NCBI GenBank assembly: GCA_905221605.1
Contig: CAJNDS010000341.1
Span: 1 to 64,000, forward strand
DNA from: Symbiodinium natans
Taxonomy: Eukaryota; Sar; Dinophyceae; Suessiales; Symbiodiniaceae
Direction: 5' to 3'
Length of the DNA: 64,000 nucleotides
Shown here: in pieces, positions 1 to 12,266 of the stretch
Layout: every line of letters starts with the position of its first letter
How positions within the stretch are numbered: the first letter of the stretch is position 1
The notes under the pieces: model-generated
Databases searched by the model: none
Seen by the model: only the letters and a program-made list of their open reading frames with translations
Told to the model about the DNA's origin: nothing
Program-made: the position numbers and the translations under genes

Positions 1-2010
1 TGCAACCCTCTCTTTCGCTCTCCGACAGCTTGTGCAGAGACTGAGGCTTTGCTCGGCAAGGCAGACGCTTATGCTGCCACTGCCTCAATGCCGCATGGCT
101 TCTTAACCCTTTGCAAAGAGGTAGGGCCAATATGGAGTCTGGCGCATGCCGATTGCCTCTGTTGCAAAAGCAGGTGCGAAGGAGCTCTCCCTATTTGTGT
201 GCTCTGGTCTCCCTTTAAGGACAGCCGGGCCGCCGTCTTCAGAGGACTGGAGTGCCACGGCCTCCTCTGCGGGGCTCCACCTGCACTGCGCACGCCCCTC
301 TTGCTGCACATGAAAAATAGGCCTTCAGGCAAAACAGAAAGAAGCAAAATAAGGCAAAAGGCAGCCGTGGCCGAGCATCGTCAGCCAAGAGTTTCAGGCA
401 TGTTCTCTGAGAACTTCCCTCAGGTCACTTGCTTGTGCTGCGGGGCATGCTCTCTGCCAGGGCCTTCAGTAAAGCTGAGTGTAGTTGAGATGAATAATTA
501 ATTGAGTGAAGCTGAGTGAGCCTGTGAGTTTTTCGCTACGAAGAAATCAGGTCATGTCCGAGCTTCTTCGCTGGCTTGATCCCATAGCAGACATGCGAGC
601 CCTGTCGGCCATTTGACATCTGCCTCTGTGCGCAAGGGAAGGGCGGATTTGTCCCAGGGGAGCAGAGTGGGAGCTAAGGAAGCGATGCGTCGAGGCTGTT
701 TGTGGGCCGCCCAGAGCTTTCGCGTGGCAAACATGACCCTTCAATACCGATCTGCAACTGAAGAAGATGTTCTCCTTTCATGGTTCCGTCATACTAGTAG
801 TTCCATCAGTTCCGTCTCGTCTTTTCTGCCTTCCTTCCCTGCAGGTCTCGGGCGCCCGTGGTGCCACTGCCTTTGTTCCGCGAGGCCAGCTGTGGTCATT
901 GAATAACCAAAAGCCCAACCTTTACTGCCTAGCCTCTGCCCAACGCAACAACAAAGGGGATGTTGTATGATGTTGTGCTTCAGCATCCCAGGTTTCCCGG
1001 ATGTGTTGGCCAGGCCGCGACTGCAATGCTTCTAGGCACTTGTAGGGTCCCCGCCTTTCCAAGAGTGCATTGCACGGCGTTTTGCAAGATCCCGACCCTC
1101 CTTCCGCGATCGGTAGCATTTCCCATCTCGAGCGGTGGCTTATCAGTTCAAGCGATCTCTCTGTTACTGCACAGCATGTCGAAAGTGGAGCTGGGAACAA
1201 GAGTGCGAGAACTCAACCCTATGCGGAACAGCAACTCCAGTGAACCAGGCATCGTGCAGCCCGGGGCGGGTATCGTGAGGCCGTTTTCCTGGCAGCTCCC
1301 TCCATCTCCATCCTCATATGTCCTCTGATTCCTCTCTTCGCAGATGTGCATATTTTTCATGGTTATCAGATTTTGATATAGTTTGTATCACCTGATCTCA
1401 ACTGTTTACATCCGTTCATTCTTTTGAAGTCACTTCGTTTGCAATGGTTTTGCAGCTCAGAGGCCATGCTGTCTGAACTGAGCTGCACGGGCTGGCCCAA
1501 GTCTGCTTGTTTGGGCGAGGAGGTGCCCCATTGCGCATTGCGCAACTCTGCATCATGGGTGTGTCAGGGTGTGTCAAGATCTGTCAAGTGTGGTTCCGAA
1601 GGAGAAGCGGCTGGATGCCTGCCAAACCTGCTCAGCTTGCTGCTTGATTTCTCAATTCTGTCCGCGGGAGGCAGCGTTCAACTCTGCCCAAGTCTGATCA
1701 ACTCTGCAAAGGTCAGGCTGTCCAAGTTGTGGCTTCACAGAGGGCAATGCCTTTTGTGTGAGACAAAGCTCCGCTCTCAAGGGCCTCCGACTTAGAAGGA
1801 TGAGGATGAAGTCTACTCGAAGCTCTAGATACAGAAATGCTGTTGCATTGAAGCAGCAGCACTGACAAATGACATTCACCAGGCGTTGCCCCTACGGCGG
1901 TGCGCGATGCAGCAGGAGCTTTTGCCCCCATGATCTGCGATGTGCCTTGCCAGCTGCTGGCGTTGCCATGACGAGAATTTACCATCACTTGATCTTGAGC
2001 CTCCTGTGGC
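1..2010. other. Unassigned upstream region
   Basis: No recognisable gene. Open frames at 49-501, 613-906, 960-1328 and 1424-1795 on the + strand are short, lack family motifs and overlap equally long frames on the other strand, so I do not call them genes. Some may hold short exons of a gene that starts before the window. The sequence has mixed composition and no obvious tandem repeats. Confidence 0.5.
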
Positions 2011-2019
2011 TCTTAGGCA

Positions 2020-5000
2020 TTGTGTGCGAGCAGTGGTCTTGCGAGCAATGCAGTTTGCTTCGCGGCGATGGCGAAGATGTGGATCGCTGCAGAGAGCTGT
2101 TGTTGCGTTACCTCTACCGTGGCAGAAGGCACGTCCAGTTCAGATGAGGTGTGGCAGACCGCAGTGCAGCGCCAGCCAGATGTGATTTTTCTGGACTTTG
2201 ACCGCACTCTCTGCACAACGAAGGTGCTGAAAGGGAGTTTGAAGAGAGATCAAGAGAGATGAGAACAGACGTGACGTTCAGGCTGGAGCATCGCCCCTCT
2301 TGGGAAACCATTCGCTCGACTCTGATTTGGCCATGGCCCTTGTCCTTCTTTATGATTTTACAATATGGGTTGTAGCTGCAGGCGCCTCCAGTCCAGTCAG
2401 GTGGCTCTCTGCGGCGCGCACCCGAGCGTGTACATCGTTACCCGGAACTCACGGAGCCAGGACCTGCTGAGACCCGCTCTTGATGATCAGCTTGTTGGTT
2501 TCCAGCGTTTCAAGATCTCGCGTGCATCTTGCTCTTTTATCCATCTTTGGAAGGATATCGTGCTCTTCCTTCGACAGCATGGAATAAGAGCTCATCTAAA
2601 GAAGGAGGAGATGTGTCGCAGTCGTCCACTCCCGACCTCACTGTCTCTGCATCGAATCTGTGAGAGGATGAGATGGGTGAGGCAGTCGTTGACGTTGCAT
2701 CCGACTTCTCAGGCGGGCAGGTGGTGCGAGTCGGTGTCGCTCACTGTTTTTTTCTTGGAGCGGAAGACACCAATGCTTGTCTGTAGAGTCTGCGAACTCT
2801 TGTGACTTGCAGCTGTTGCTGTCAAAATACTCGAATTGCTCGGGGCAACCACCATCGCGTTTTTCTGTCTACCCCTTCAATATCCTAACTCGGAGGCTGC
2901 ATGTTAGGTGGATGTTAGCGAGCACTCTATGCAGTTAGCAGCTCAGTAACCCGTTGTTTTATCTTGGTCCCTTCATCTGCATCCGTGCATCAGCTGCGTC
3001 TGGGCACTTTTGGCAGCGAAAAATGCCTTGCCCAAGTTGTTTAGGCTCAGATGGCTGCGGATGCAAAGCAGGGGACATGTCAAGTCAGCAAAGTATACTG
3101 CAACTCTAGCCCGGCAACAGAACGAGCAAGGGCAACTAAACAGATGTAGGCTGCATAGCAAATCCAGAAAAGTCACTGGTGGCCATGGGTCAATCATCGT
3201 CTGGAGAACCACAAAGGGAGCTGCTCTATGCTGAGGCACGGGGGCCGGGGAGCCAACGTTTCAGCTTTGTTGGCGCATCACGACAGGATGGCATCACTGT
3301 GATCGGCAGCACCTTCAGCGTCGGCGGAGAGAAGGCTGCCCCAGAATGGTTCGGAATGGGCCCACAAAGGCCGGATGCTTCGATTTGCATTCGCAGCATT
3401 GCACAACCGTTCACCCTGGCAAGTTTGGGCTTCGTGGGTCCGGGCCCGCAGATCAATCCCAAGGCGCTGAAGATTGAGAACAGCTGAAGCATGACTTAAA
3501 AAACCCAGTAGCAGATGTCGGACCTCTTAATCAAGTGTGGGGCTCTCTTAAGCACAGGGACATTGCACATGTTGGAATTTCGGGAGGTCTACTGCACTCC
3601 ACACGCTCCGAACAGATTGCCCCTCGGCGAGTCGTAGACGGACCTGCTTGAATTTGACTCCTTTTTCACTCCTTTCACTCCTTTCTGCACCAGGCCATGC
3701 CCGACTCTCATCCAGGGAGAAGCGCCCCACCTGACTGCCTTTGGCTCACCTTCTGATCACACAGAGCCGCAAAGCCATTTTGTATCCTGTGCTGCCTCCA
3801 GGTCTTCAACCGAAGTCCCCGCCCTGTGAACGTCTCACTAGGCCATGTTCTATGTCGCTTGAAAGCTTTTCTTGGACAAAGAGGCAGAAGACCCGACCCA
3901 GGCACTGATGGGAAGCACTTCCTCCAGCCTGGGCGTTTGACCAGGTCAATGCCAGTTGTTTAGTGTCGTTCAGTGTAGCCACGTTGCATCTAATGAGTTC
4001 ATGAGGTTCTTGCTTCCAGACGGTGAAGGAGTTCTGTACATAACCGACCCGTGCTCTGGGGCTTGCTTGCGCCGTTCTTGGTGGTCAAGGAAGCATGTCC
4101 GGAGTTTGAGAGGGCGGCCCGCCTGCGCTTTCTGAGGTGTGACTTGCGCGGCTTGCCGGCAGGAGGGCAGCCCCTTGAGGCAGGCCACTCCAAACACGCG
4201 TAAACTGTCAGGTGCCAAAAGCTGATTGCGGCTCCTGCATCTTTCAAGTTGCCTGTCAGGCCTTGCCACGTGCCATTCTCCAGGAGCTTGGCGGAACCTT
4301 GTGTGCGTCCCTGGAATACTCCTTCCCCAGGACTGCACATGGTTCTGCTAACACATCTGTTCCCATGTGCGACTGCTGCGCATGTTCCATCTTCATGTGA
4401 AGGATGGAGGAGGCACCGGATCCTTCCAAGAAGTTATCGGAGAAGAAGCCGTCGGCATGTGCAAGCCTTGAAGGTCCAGGGCACAGACTGGGCTTTGTTC
4501 TCATGTCGAAATGCTGGTGCCCGCCAGACACTGAACAAAAAGCGAGCCCTCGAACGATTGAGCTGGAGGAGCAGCTACTGGAAGCTGGCTGCCGAGCTTC
4601 TACCAGTGTAATGCTCATGCCAATCAACATATCTGCTGCGCAGCCAGATGCCAAGGCGCTCCAGTCCAACAACCATTGCCGGGCACAGGAAATTCTGGCA
4701 GCTAGGCTTCGATTTGACAGGCAGTTGAAGCGAGCATTTCCTGGACGCCTGCGCAGGCATCTTTGTTTGCCCGAAGCCTTTTGCAGACGTAAGTGTCCTT
4801 CCTCAGGACCTGCTTCGAAAAAGTATTTGATGCAAGAGGCCGTAGACAACTGCAGCTGCGCTCCATTGCGCTCCCTTGTAGGTGCTTCTGTAGCCTGTTT
4901 GCTCAGCCGCGCTGAGATGTGCATAGCCTTGCATGGTGCAATCTGCACACCTTATGTATACGTAGACTCTGCGGCGCTTGACTGATGCAAGAAAGAGCCC

Positions 5001-6140
5001 AACAAAGGTGTGCTGAGATGAACAGGGTATGTCGTGGCTGCCCAACACAAGCTCCCCAGCACACCCCTAGACATGCTCGAGCCTGAAGCAAAGGAAAGGA
5101 ACGTCGGAAAGGTGTGGGCATCGTCATTCCCGTATATTATGGTGGACGGTTTAGCGAGAGTGGCTGCATCTCTGCTGTTGCTACTACTTTTCCGACGAAT
5201 ACGACCAGCGAACAGCAGCACTGGTGAGGTGAAAGTGCCTGCTGTAGCTTCCTTCTATCTTCGCAGCTATCAAGTACTCCTACTCTCATCCAGCTCATCC
5301 AGCTTATCCATCGGACCCCAGAGTGGGCCAAACCTTTCCATGATACCGCAGGCCCGATATATAAACTCACTGGAGATCAGCACAAGGGCCTTGCAGTGCC
5401 TCCCTTAATTGGCTTCTTGAGATACTCACTTTGAAGAGGCACCTCGGGTGGCAGAAAGTCGCAGAAAGAAGAGACGAGGAGAGGAGAGCGGAAGAGTCGA
5501 AATACGATGCATGAAAGCACACAAAAGGTGCACAGTCGTGAAGATGTGTGACCTCAAAGGTTTGATCTTGAGACCATCCAGTTTTCGTAATGGGGGGGTG
5601 CCAAAGAGTACAGTACCTGCATCGGGTGAGCCGTGCGCCATCCAGTCATCGAGATTTTATCCAGATTTCATCCAGCAGAAACGACTGTGAGAGTTGAAAA
5701 TCGTGTAGCAGGCGCTCAGATCATCAAGCTTCTTGGCTGAGAGGCTTGCTCCGCGGAAACGTTGAAGTCCGCAGCATCAAGCGAGAGGGCTTCCGCTCCA
5801 AGGCCAGAAGCTGCAAGAGTCCTCAGAATATCGCAGAGTCTCCTCAGATCCTTCACAAATCGTGTTTGATTCGAACAATCCTGGCAATCCATGCAAAATG
5901 CGCATGTCGACTGACTGCTGCAGGCGGACTTCATATTGCAGCTGCTTGCCACGTACCGAGTGGAAGGCCGCGAGGCCAGTCAATGCTTCGCTGCTTCAAT
6001 GAGCAAGGCAGCAAGGGTCATCCGTGAGCCAAGATTCGTCACAGCGGCGCAGGCAATGGGCCTTTTCGTGGATGATGACATCAAGGACCTTGAAAGGCCT
6101 GCATCCTCCGACGTACCTGCCAAGCTTGCCAGGAACTTAC
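2020..6140 (+). CDS. HAD-superfamily phosphatase-like protein (multi-exon, partial model)
   Basis: I read five exons. Exon 1 ends near 2223 and reads DVIFLDFDRTLCTTK, which is HAD motif I (DxDxT) with the nucleophile Asp. Exon 2 (about 2282-2343) reads AGASPLLGNHSLDSDLA. Exon 3 (2401-2460) reads GAHPSVYIVTRNSRSQ, the motif II region with its Thr. Exon 4 (from 2554) reads DIVLFLRQHGI. Exon 5 (about 5922-6140) contains SKAARVI and GLFVDDDIKDLE, matching HAD motif III Lys and the motif IV acidic residues. The joins follow the AG|G rule, and joined exons 3 and 4 give VTRNSRSQDIVLFLRQHG in phase. HAD enzymes remove phosphate through a phospho-aspartate; the substrate cannot be read here. The gap between exons 4 and 5 is about 3.3 kb and may hide exons. 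The N-terminus is uncertain. Confidence 0.6.
2610..5920. other. Long putative intron of the HAD-like gene, with unassigned ORFs
   Basis: This stretch separates the motif II and motif III exons of the HAD-like gene. It holds an open frame at 3179-3487 (102 codons; contains GQSSSGEPQRELLYAEARGP) and one at 4404-4985 (193 codons, basic in the middle, containing AQEILAARLRFDRQLKRAF). Neither matches a family I know, and a 230-codon frame runs opposite the second. They could be missed exons, a nested gene or chance frames. No tandem repeats were seen. Confidence 0.35.
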
Positions 6141-6699
6141 AGAGGAAGCTCTGCAGGAGGTCGTGACCAATGGTCAGCTGCAGAGACTGCCGCTCAGCTG
6201 CAGCTCAAACCTGCAATCGTCATTTTCTCATCAGCGTCATGTTAGTGCCTGAACATGCCTATCATGCATGCCTATTCGGCCTATTCATCCCTCATCATCC
6301 TCCTCTCGCAGGCTCTTCGTACGCTCTGGAGGAAAGGAGTAGCGCAGAAAAGCAGGTCTTGAATTGCCAGTGTCCCGTCTATGTGCAGAATTCTGAGCTA
6401 ACTGTCGAGATTGCTTGGACCACTTTTTGCGATGCATTGACAGTGGGCAGCCAGCGTGTAGTCGTACAGATACAGCAAATGGCAGAATCTGAGCTCGCCG
6501 CATCGCATGCTTCTGCCAACAAGCACAGCAGTCGACGAAGGGCATTGCTGCTGACCCGTTTCAGCACTGGATTTGCAGAGAGTGGATGGTGCTGCAGCCT
6601 GCCATGAGTCGCGGTGGCTCATGCAGGCCACATCCTGCAGATATGGCAGACATGCGACCTTATGGTCGAAGCCACTGGCAAGGAGACATCACCCTGCAG

Positions 6700-7440
6700 T
6701 TTGCGCGAGAACGGCAACAAGCTCTTTGAGGCAAATGTCCATGCGCATCTGAGTCTTTCAAGCTGCTCACGCGTGGAGTCGGAAGGCACAGCAGTTTGCC
6801 GCGGCGGCAGAGTGCTACACAGAGGACAGCTCACGTGGTCGGGTCTACTTGCGCGTAGAACAATCAAGTCAAGCTGCTGCGGGGAGTAAGGTGCGTCCAA
6901 ATCGTCCGAAGATTGATAGGCTTCTCGTATGGCTGTCTTGCTCCCCGTCAGGCACTGGCAAAGATCAAAGCAGACTTGGACACTCCTGTTGCGAAGGTGC
7001 CCTGAAAGCAGGTTGTTTTTTTGCATCTGAAAGCCTAGCCAGTGTAAGGAGCTGCAAGTACCCGCCCTTGCCTCGATGAGCATTTCTCCAGATGCTTGAA
7101 TTCGGGGCTGCTTCTGTTGTTCCACGAAGGGTCTTGGCTGAGGTTCGGCTAAACTTGGCTGCAAGTTTGCTGCGCGTGGGGACTCGCATCGAGGAGGCCT
7201 GTGAAGGGCGGACGTAGCTCTTGGGTGATCTGGAGACTCGGCTCAGGTCGAAGAGCTTTGCAGCGAAGTGCTATCTTTGGAGCCCTCCAACGCCAAGGAA
7301 GTTGTTGCTTTGCATTCTTCGAGGTGTTTCTGAGCTTCGTCTGGCGGAGAGGCACTCTTTCGGCGTGGAGGCGCTCGACGACTCCTCGCTGATGGCCACG
7401 GCGGGCTCCGCACCTCAGCTTACCGGGCCCTTGCATGCAG
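6700..7440 (+). CDS. Tetratricopeptide-repeat (TPR) protein, fragmentary model
   Basis: Four short exons read as consecutive TPR helices of the co-chaperone type. At 6701: LRENGNKLFEAN, like the usual KxxGNxLF start of a TPR domain. At 6795: FAAAAECYTED, the following helix B. At 7143: VRLNLAASLLRVGTRIEEA, the NLAAxxLK helix. At 7247: VEELCSEVLSLEPSNAK, the DCxxALxLdPxNxKA helix. The next helix, ILRGVSELRLAER at about 7311, is in a different frame from the SNAK exon. Only about 10 nt separate the two frames, so there is a small indel or a decayed segment. TPR modules of this order bind Hsp90/Hsp70 tails in FKBP-, STI1- and UNC45-like proteins. Upstream, 6380-6480 reads LTVEIAW and CDALTVGSQRVVV, which could be a poor FKBP-like piece; I do not rely on it. 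Confidence 0.5.
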
Positions 7441-7454
7441 GTGTCTAAACTCTA

Positions 7455-7515
7455 AACATGGTAAATATGTCTACATATACATATACATATACAGATACAG
7501 ATACATATACATAGT
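7455..7515. repeat. TACATA-type microsatellite
   Basis: Short tandem run of tacata and tacaga hexamers just downstream of the TPR gene. Confidence 0.85.
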
Positions 7516-7727
7516 TACCTTTGTGCGTTCTTTCCCTGCCGTACCTGAGGGTGGAGAGGCGACCGTTGCTACAGGCTGCAAGGCGGGGACGCAATCTCCC
7601 AGAGCAGATGTGCAACGATTTTGAGACTTCCTGTGAAGGAAGGACTTCTTGCAAGTTGCGAAGCTGGAGCCGCAAAACCGGCAGGTGCGGGCCAGAAGGG
7701 GGGAGCCCGCCGGGGCGCAACTATATT

Positions 7728-7733
7728 TTTGTA

Positions 7734-7764
<31 letters not shown>

Positions 7765-7765
7765 T
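7728..7765. repeat. AT dinucleotide run with poly-T tail
   Basis: A (ta)n run followed by about 14 T. Confidence 0.85.
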
Positions 7766-7799
7766 GGCTACCGCCAATGCCGCCGACCCCATCCTAAGA

Positions 7800-8465
7800 A
7801 TTGAAGCACGCTAACATCGGGCAGGCACCAAGAGGTGGGAGGGTGGGGGGGGCGGGAAGGGTGGGGGGGTGTGGGGGGGGCGGGGGCAGCAAGGGCAGCG
7901 AGCGTAAAATTGGGCATGCGCTGGAGCTTAAAACACTCCATTACGAACAAGAGAGAGGGGGGGGGGTCGCGCATGCACTAGAGCCCTAACAAGGTGGGGG
8001 CCAAGGGGGGAGGGCGGGAAGGGTGGGTGGGGGGCGGGGTCGGGCATAATAGGGGCCAAGGGGAAGGGCGGGAAGGGTGGGGGGGGGCGGGGGGAGGGGG
8101 GCGGGGGCAGCAGCTTGGAGCCCTTAAAACACTCCATTACAACAAGGTGGGGGGGGGGGCCTTGCTGCCCCTGCCCCCCCCGCCCCCCCCACCCTTCCCG
8201 CCCTTATTCTTGGCCCCTGTTAGGGCTCTAGTGCATGCCCGAAGCCCCCGCCCCCCCTCGCTGCTTTGCTGTTCGTAATGGAGTGTTTTAAGGGCTCCAG
8301 TGCATGCTCAAGCCGCCCCTCGCTGCCCTTGCTGCCCCCGCCCCCCCCGCCCCCCACCCTTTACGGCTGAGTGCATGGCGAAGCCCGCGCCTCCCACCCT
8401 TCCCGCCCTCCCCCTTTGGCCCCCACCTTGTTAGGGCTCTAGTGCATGCCCAACCCCCCCCCCCG
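7800..8465. repeat. G/C-rich strand-asymmetric cluster (left)
   Basis: Runs of 5-14 G on the + strand switch to runs of C near 8165. Short shared words recur in both orientations: CACTCCATTAC, GCATGCACTAGAGCCC and GGGCGGGAAGGGTGGG. The same words return at 19480-19950. Many G-runs could form G-quadruplexes. Open frames here are an effect of low complexity. The cluster abuts the left boundary motif of block 1. Confidence 0.8.
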
Positions 8466-8471
8466 TGTGCA

Positions 8472-8509
8472 GCTTAAATAGGGTTTATTTGGAAGCTGGC
8501 ACTCGTGTT
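8472..8509 (+). repeat. Left terminal inverted repeat of gene-poor block 1
   Basis: A 38-bp segment containing TAGGGTTTATTTGG. It matches the reverse complement of 19440-19477 at 34 of 38 positions. A second copy in inverted orientation lies at 8554-8578, so the left edge alone can form a hairpin of about 25 bp around a loop of about 55 nt. Confidence 0.75.
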
Positions 8510-8584
8510 CACAAGAGGAAAACAGGGCCCCAAAACGTATACTTATTTACAAGAGCCAACTTCCAAATAGACCCTATTTTAGGT

Positions 8585-11500
8585 CCTAGGGGGGGTCCCA
8601 GGCCTGAATTAAATATGAAGGCCCCGATTTAAATATGAATATTTAATTCTGGAGCTTCATATTTAAATTATTTAATTCGGGCCCGGGAATTAAATAATTT
8701 GAATAATTTAAATAATTTAAATCCTGGAGGGGGGGGGGGGCGGGCCTCCTCCCGCAGGAGGAATTAAATAATTTAAATATGAAGGCCCCGAATTAAATAT
8801 TAATATTTAATTCGGGGCCTTCATATTTAAATTATTTAATTCCTCCTGCGGGAGGAGGCCCGGCCCCCCCCCCCTCCAGGATTTAAAATATTTAAATTAT
8901 TTAAATTATTTAAATTATTTAATTCCCGGGCCCGATTTAAATAATTTAAATATGAAGCTCCCGAATTAAATATTCAAATTTAAATCGTGGCCTTCATATT
9001 TAAATTATTTAAATCGGGCCCGGGAATTAAATAATTTAAATAATTTAAATAATTTAAATAATTTAAATAATTTAAATCCTGGAGGGGGGGGGGCCGGGCT
9101 TCCTCCCGCAGGAGGAATTAAATAATGTAAATATGAAGGCCCCGAATTAAATATTAATATTTAATTCGGGGCCTTCATATTTAAATTATTTAATTCCTCC
9201 TGCGGGAGGAGGCCCGGCCCCCCCCCCTCCAGGATTTTAAATATTTAAATTATTTAAATTATTTAAATTATTTAGATTATTTAAATTACTTAAATTATTT
9301 AAATTATTTAAATTATTTAATTCCCGGGCCCGATTTAAATAATTTAAATATGAAGCTCCCGAATTAAATATTCATATTTAAATCGTGGCCTTCATATTTA
9401 AATTATTTAAATCGGGCCCGGGAATTAAATAATTTAAATAATTTAAATAATTATTTAAATTATTTAATTCGGGCCCGGGAATTAAATAAGTTAAATAATT
9501 TAAATAATTTAAATAATTTAAATAATTTAAATAATTTAAATAATTTAAATCCTGGAGGGGGGGGGGGCCGGGCCTCCTCCCGCAGGAGGAATTAAATAAT
9601 TTAAATATGAAGGCCCCGAATTAAATATTAATAATTAATTCGGGGCCTTCATATTTAAATTATTTAATTCCTCCTGCGGGAGGAGGCCCGGCCCCCCCCC
9701 CCTCCAGGATTTAAAATATTTAAATTATTTAAATTATTTAAATTATTTAATTTATTTAAATTATTTAATTCCCGGGCCCGATTAAATAATTTAAATATGA
9801 AGGCCACGATTTAAATATGAATATTTAATTCGGGAGCTTCATATTTAAATTATTTAAATCGGGCCCGGGAATTAAATAATTTAAATAATTTAAATAATTT
9901 AAATAATTTAAATAAATTTAAATAATTTAAATAATTTAAATCCTGGAGGGGGGGGGACGGGCCTCCTCCCGCAGGAAGAATTAAATAATTTAAATATGAA
10001 GGCCCCGAATTAAATATGAATATTTAATTCGGGGCCTTCATATTTAAATTATTTAATTCCTCCTGCGGGAGGAGGCCCGGCCCCCCCCCCTCCAGGATTT
10101 AAATTATTTAAATTATTTTAATTATTTAAAAATTATTTAAATTTTTTAAATTATTTAATTCCCGGGCCCGATTTAAATAATTTAAATATGAAGCTCCCGA
10201 ATTAAATATTCATATTTAAATCGTGGCCTTCATATTTAAATTATTTAAATCGGGCCCGGGAATTAACTAATTTAAATAATTTAAATAATTTAAATGGGCC
10301 CGGGAATTAAATAATTTAAATAATTTAAATGATTTAAATAATTTAAATCCGGGAGGGGGGGGGGGCCGGGCCTCCTTTTGCAGGAGGAATTAAATAATTT
10401 AAATATGAAGGCCCCGAATTAAATATTCATATTTAAATCGAGGCCTTCATATTTAAATTATTTAATTCCTCCTGGGGGAGGAGGCCCGCCCCCCCCCCTC
10501 CAGGATTTAAATTATTTAAATTATTTAAATTATTTAATTCCCGGGCCCGATTTAAATAATTTAAATATGAAGGCCACGATTTAAATATGAATATTTAATT
10601 CGGGAGCTTCATATTTAAATTATTTAATTCGGGCCCGGGAATTAAATAATTTCAATAATTTAAATAATTTAAATCCTGGAGGGGGGGGGGGGCGGGCCGG
10701 GCCTCCTTTTGCAGGAGGAATTAAATAATTTAAATATGAAGGCCCCGAATTAAATATTCATAATTCAATCGAGGCCTTCATATTTAAATTATTTAATTCC
10801 TCCTGGGGGAGGAGGCCCCCCTCCTCTCCAGGATTTAAATTATTTAAATTATTTAAATAATTTAAATTATTTAAATTAATTAAATTCCCGGGCCCGATTT
10901 AAATAATTCAAAAATGAAGGCCACGATTTAAATATGAATATTTAATTCGGGAGTTTCATATTTAAATTATGTAAATCGGGCCCGGTAATTAAATAATTTA
11001 AATAATTTAAATAATTTAAATAATTTAAATCCGGGAGGGGGGGGGGGGCCGGGCCTCCTTTTGCAGGAGGAATTAAATAATTTAAATATGAAGGCCCCGA
11101 ATTAAATATTCATATTTAAATCGAGGCCTTCATATTTAAATTATTTAATTCCTCCTGGGGAAGGAGCCCCCCCCCCCTCCAGGATTTAAATTATTTAAAT
11201 TATTTAAATTATTTAAATTATTGAATTCCCGGGCCCGATTTAAATAATTTAAATATGAAGGCCACGGTTTAAATATGAATATTTAATTCGGGAGCTTCAT
11301 ATTTAAATTATTTAATTCGGGCCCGGGAATTAAATAATTTAACTAATTTAAATAATTTAAATAATTTAAATAATTTAAATCCGGGAGGGGGGCGGGGGGC
11401 CGGGCCTCCTTTTGCAGGAGGAATTAAATAATTTAAATATGAAGGCACCGAATTAAATATTCATATTTAAATCGAGGCCTTCATATTTAAAATATTTAAT

Positions 11501-11868
11501 TCCTCCTGGGGGAGGAGGCCCGCCCCCCCCCCCTCCAGGATTTAAATTATTTAAAGTATTTAAATTGTTCAAATTATTTAATTCCCGGGCCCGATTTAAA
11601 TAATTTAAATATGAAGGCCATCATTTAAATATGAATATTTAATTCGGGAGCTTCATATTTAAATTATGTAAATCGGGCCCGGGAATTAAATAATTTAAAT
11701 AATTTAAATAATTAAATAATTTAAATCCTGGAGGGGGAGGGGGGCCGGGCTTCCTCCCGCAGGAGGAATTACATAATTTAAATATGAAGGCCCCGAATTA
11801 AATATTCATATTTAAATCGGGGCCTTCATATTTAATTTATTTAATTCCTCCTGCGGGAGGGCCCCCTC
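8585..11868. repeat. AT-rich palindrome lattice, about nine units of 330-480 bp
   Basis: Each unit is made of nested palindromes: AATTAAATAATTTAAATATG, a GGCCCCGAATTAAATATT core with its mirror, CCTCCTGCGGGAGGAGG hairpins, poly-G or poly-C tracts, and CCCGGGCCCG at the joints. The GCAGGAGGAATTAAAT landmark recurs near 8753, 9111, 9590, 9973, 10382, 10715, 11069, 11416 and 11761, so unit length varies from about 330 to 480 bp. ATTTAAAT is extremely frequent. There is no coding potential. A decayed copy lies at 15930-16050. Confidence 0.9.
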
Positions 11869-12240
11869 AATCAGCTTCATCATCATCATCCTCATCCTCA
11901 TCCGCATCATCATCATCATCTTCATTATCGTCATCATCTTCATCATCTATCATCATCATCTTCATCATCTTCATCATCTTTTTTCATCATCCCCATCATC
12001 TCTCTCATCTCCACGGTTGTTTCAATATGTTTCATGTGCATCCTTGACATCAATGATCCCAATCAGCTTCATCATCATCTTCATCATCTTCATCATCTTC
12101 ATCATCTTCATCATTTTCATCATCTTCATCATCTTCATCATCTTCATCATCTTCATCATCTTCATCATCTCCATCATCTTCATCATCTTCATGATCTGCT
12201 TCATCTGCTTCATCCTTCATCTGTTTCTTATGTTTCATTG
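11869..12240. repeat. CATCATCTT trinucleotide/nonanucleotide microsatellite
   Basis: Tandem tcatcatct units, imperfect from 11869 to 12010 and more regular from 12065 to 12200. It joins directly to the 87-bp minisatellite. Confidence 0.9.
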
Positions 12241-12266
12241 CTTCTTGGGGCCCAGGAGGGCCTGGG

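Noticed and set aside
4256-4948. 230-codon minus-strand gene
   Set aside because: No motifs, and no other minus-strand gene in the window. The + frame over the same bases is about as long. Neither is convincing.
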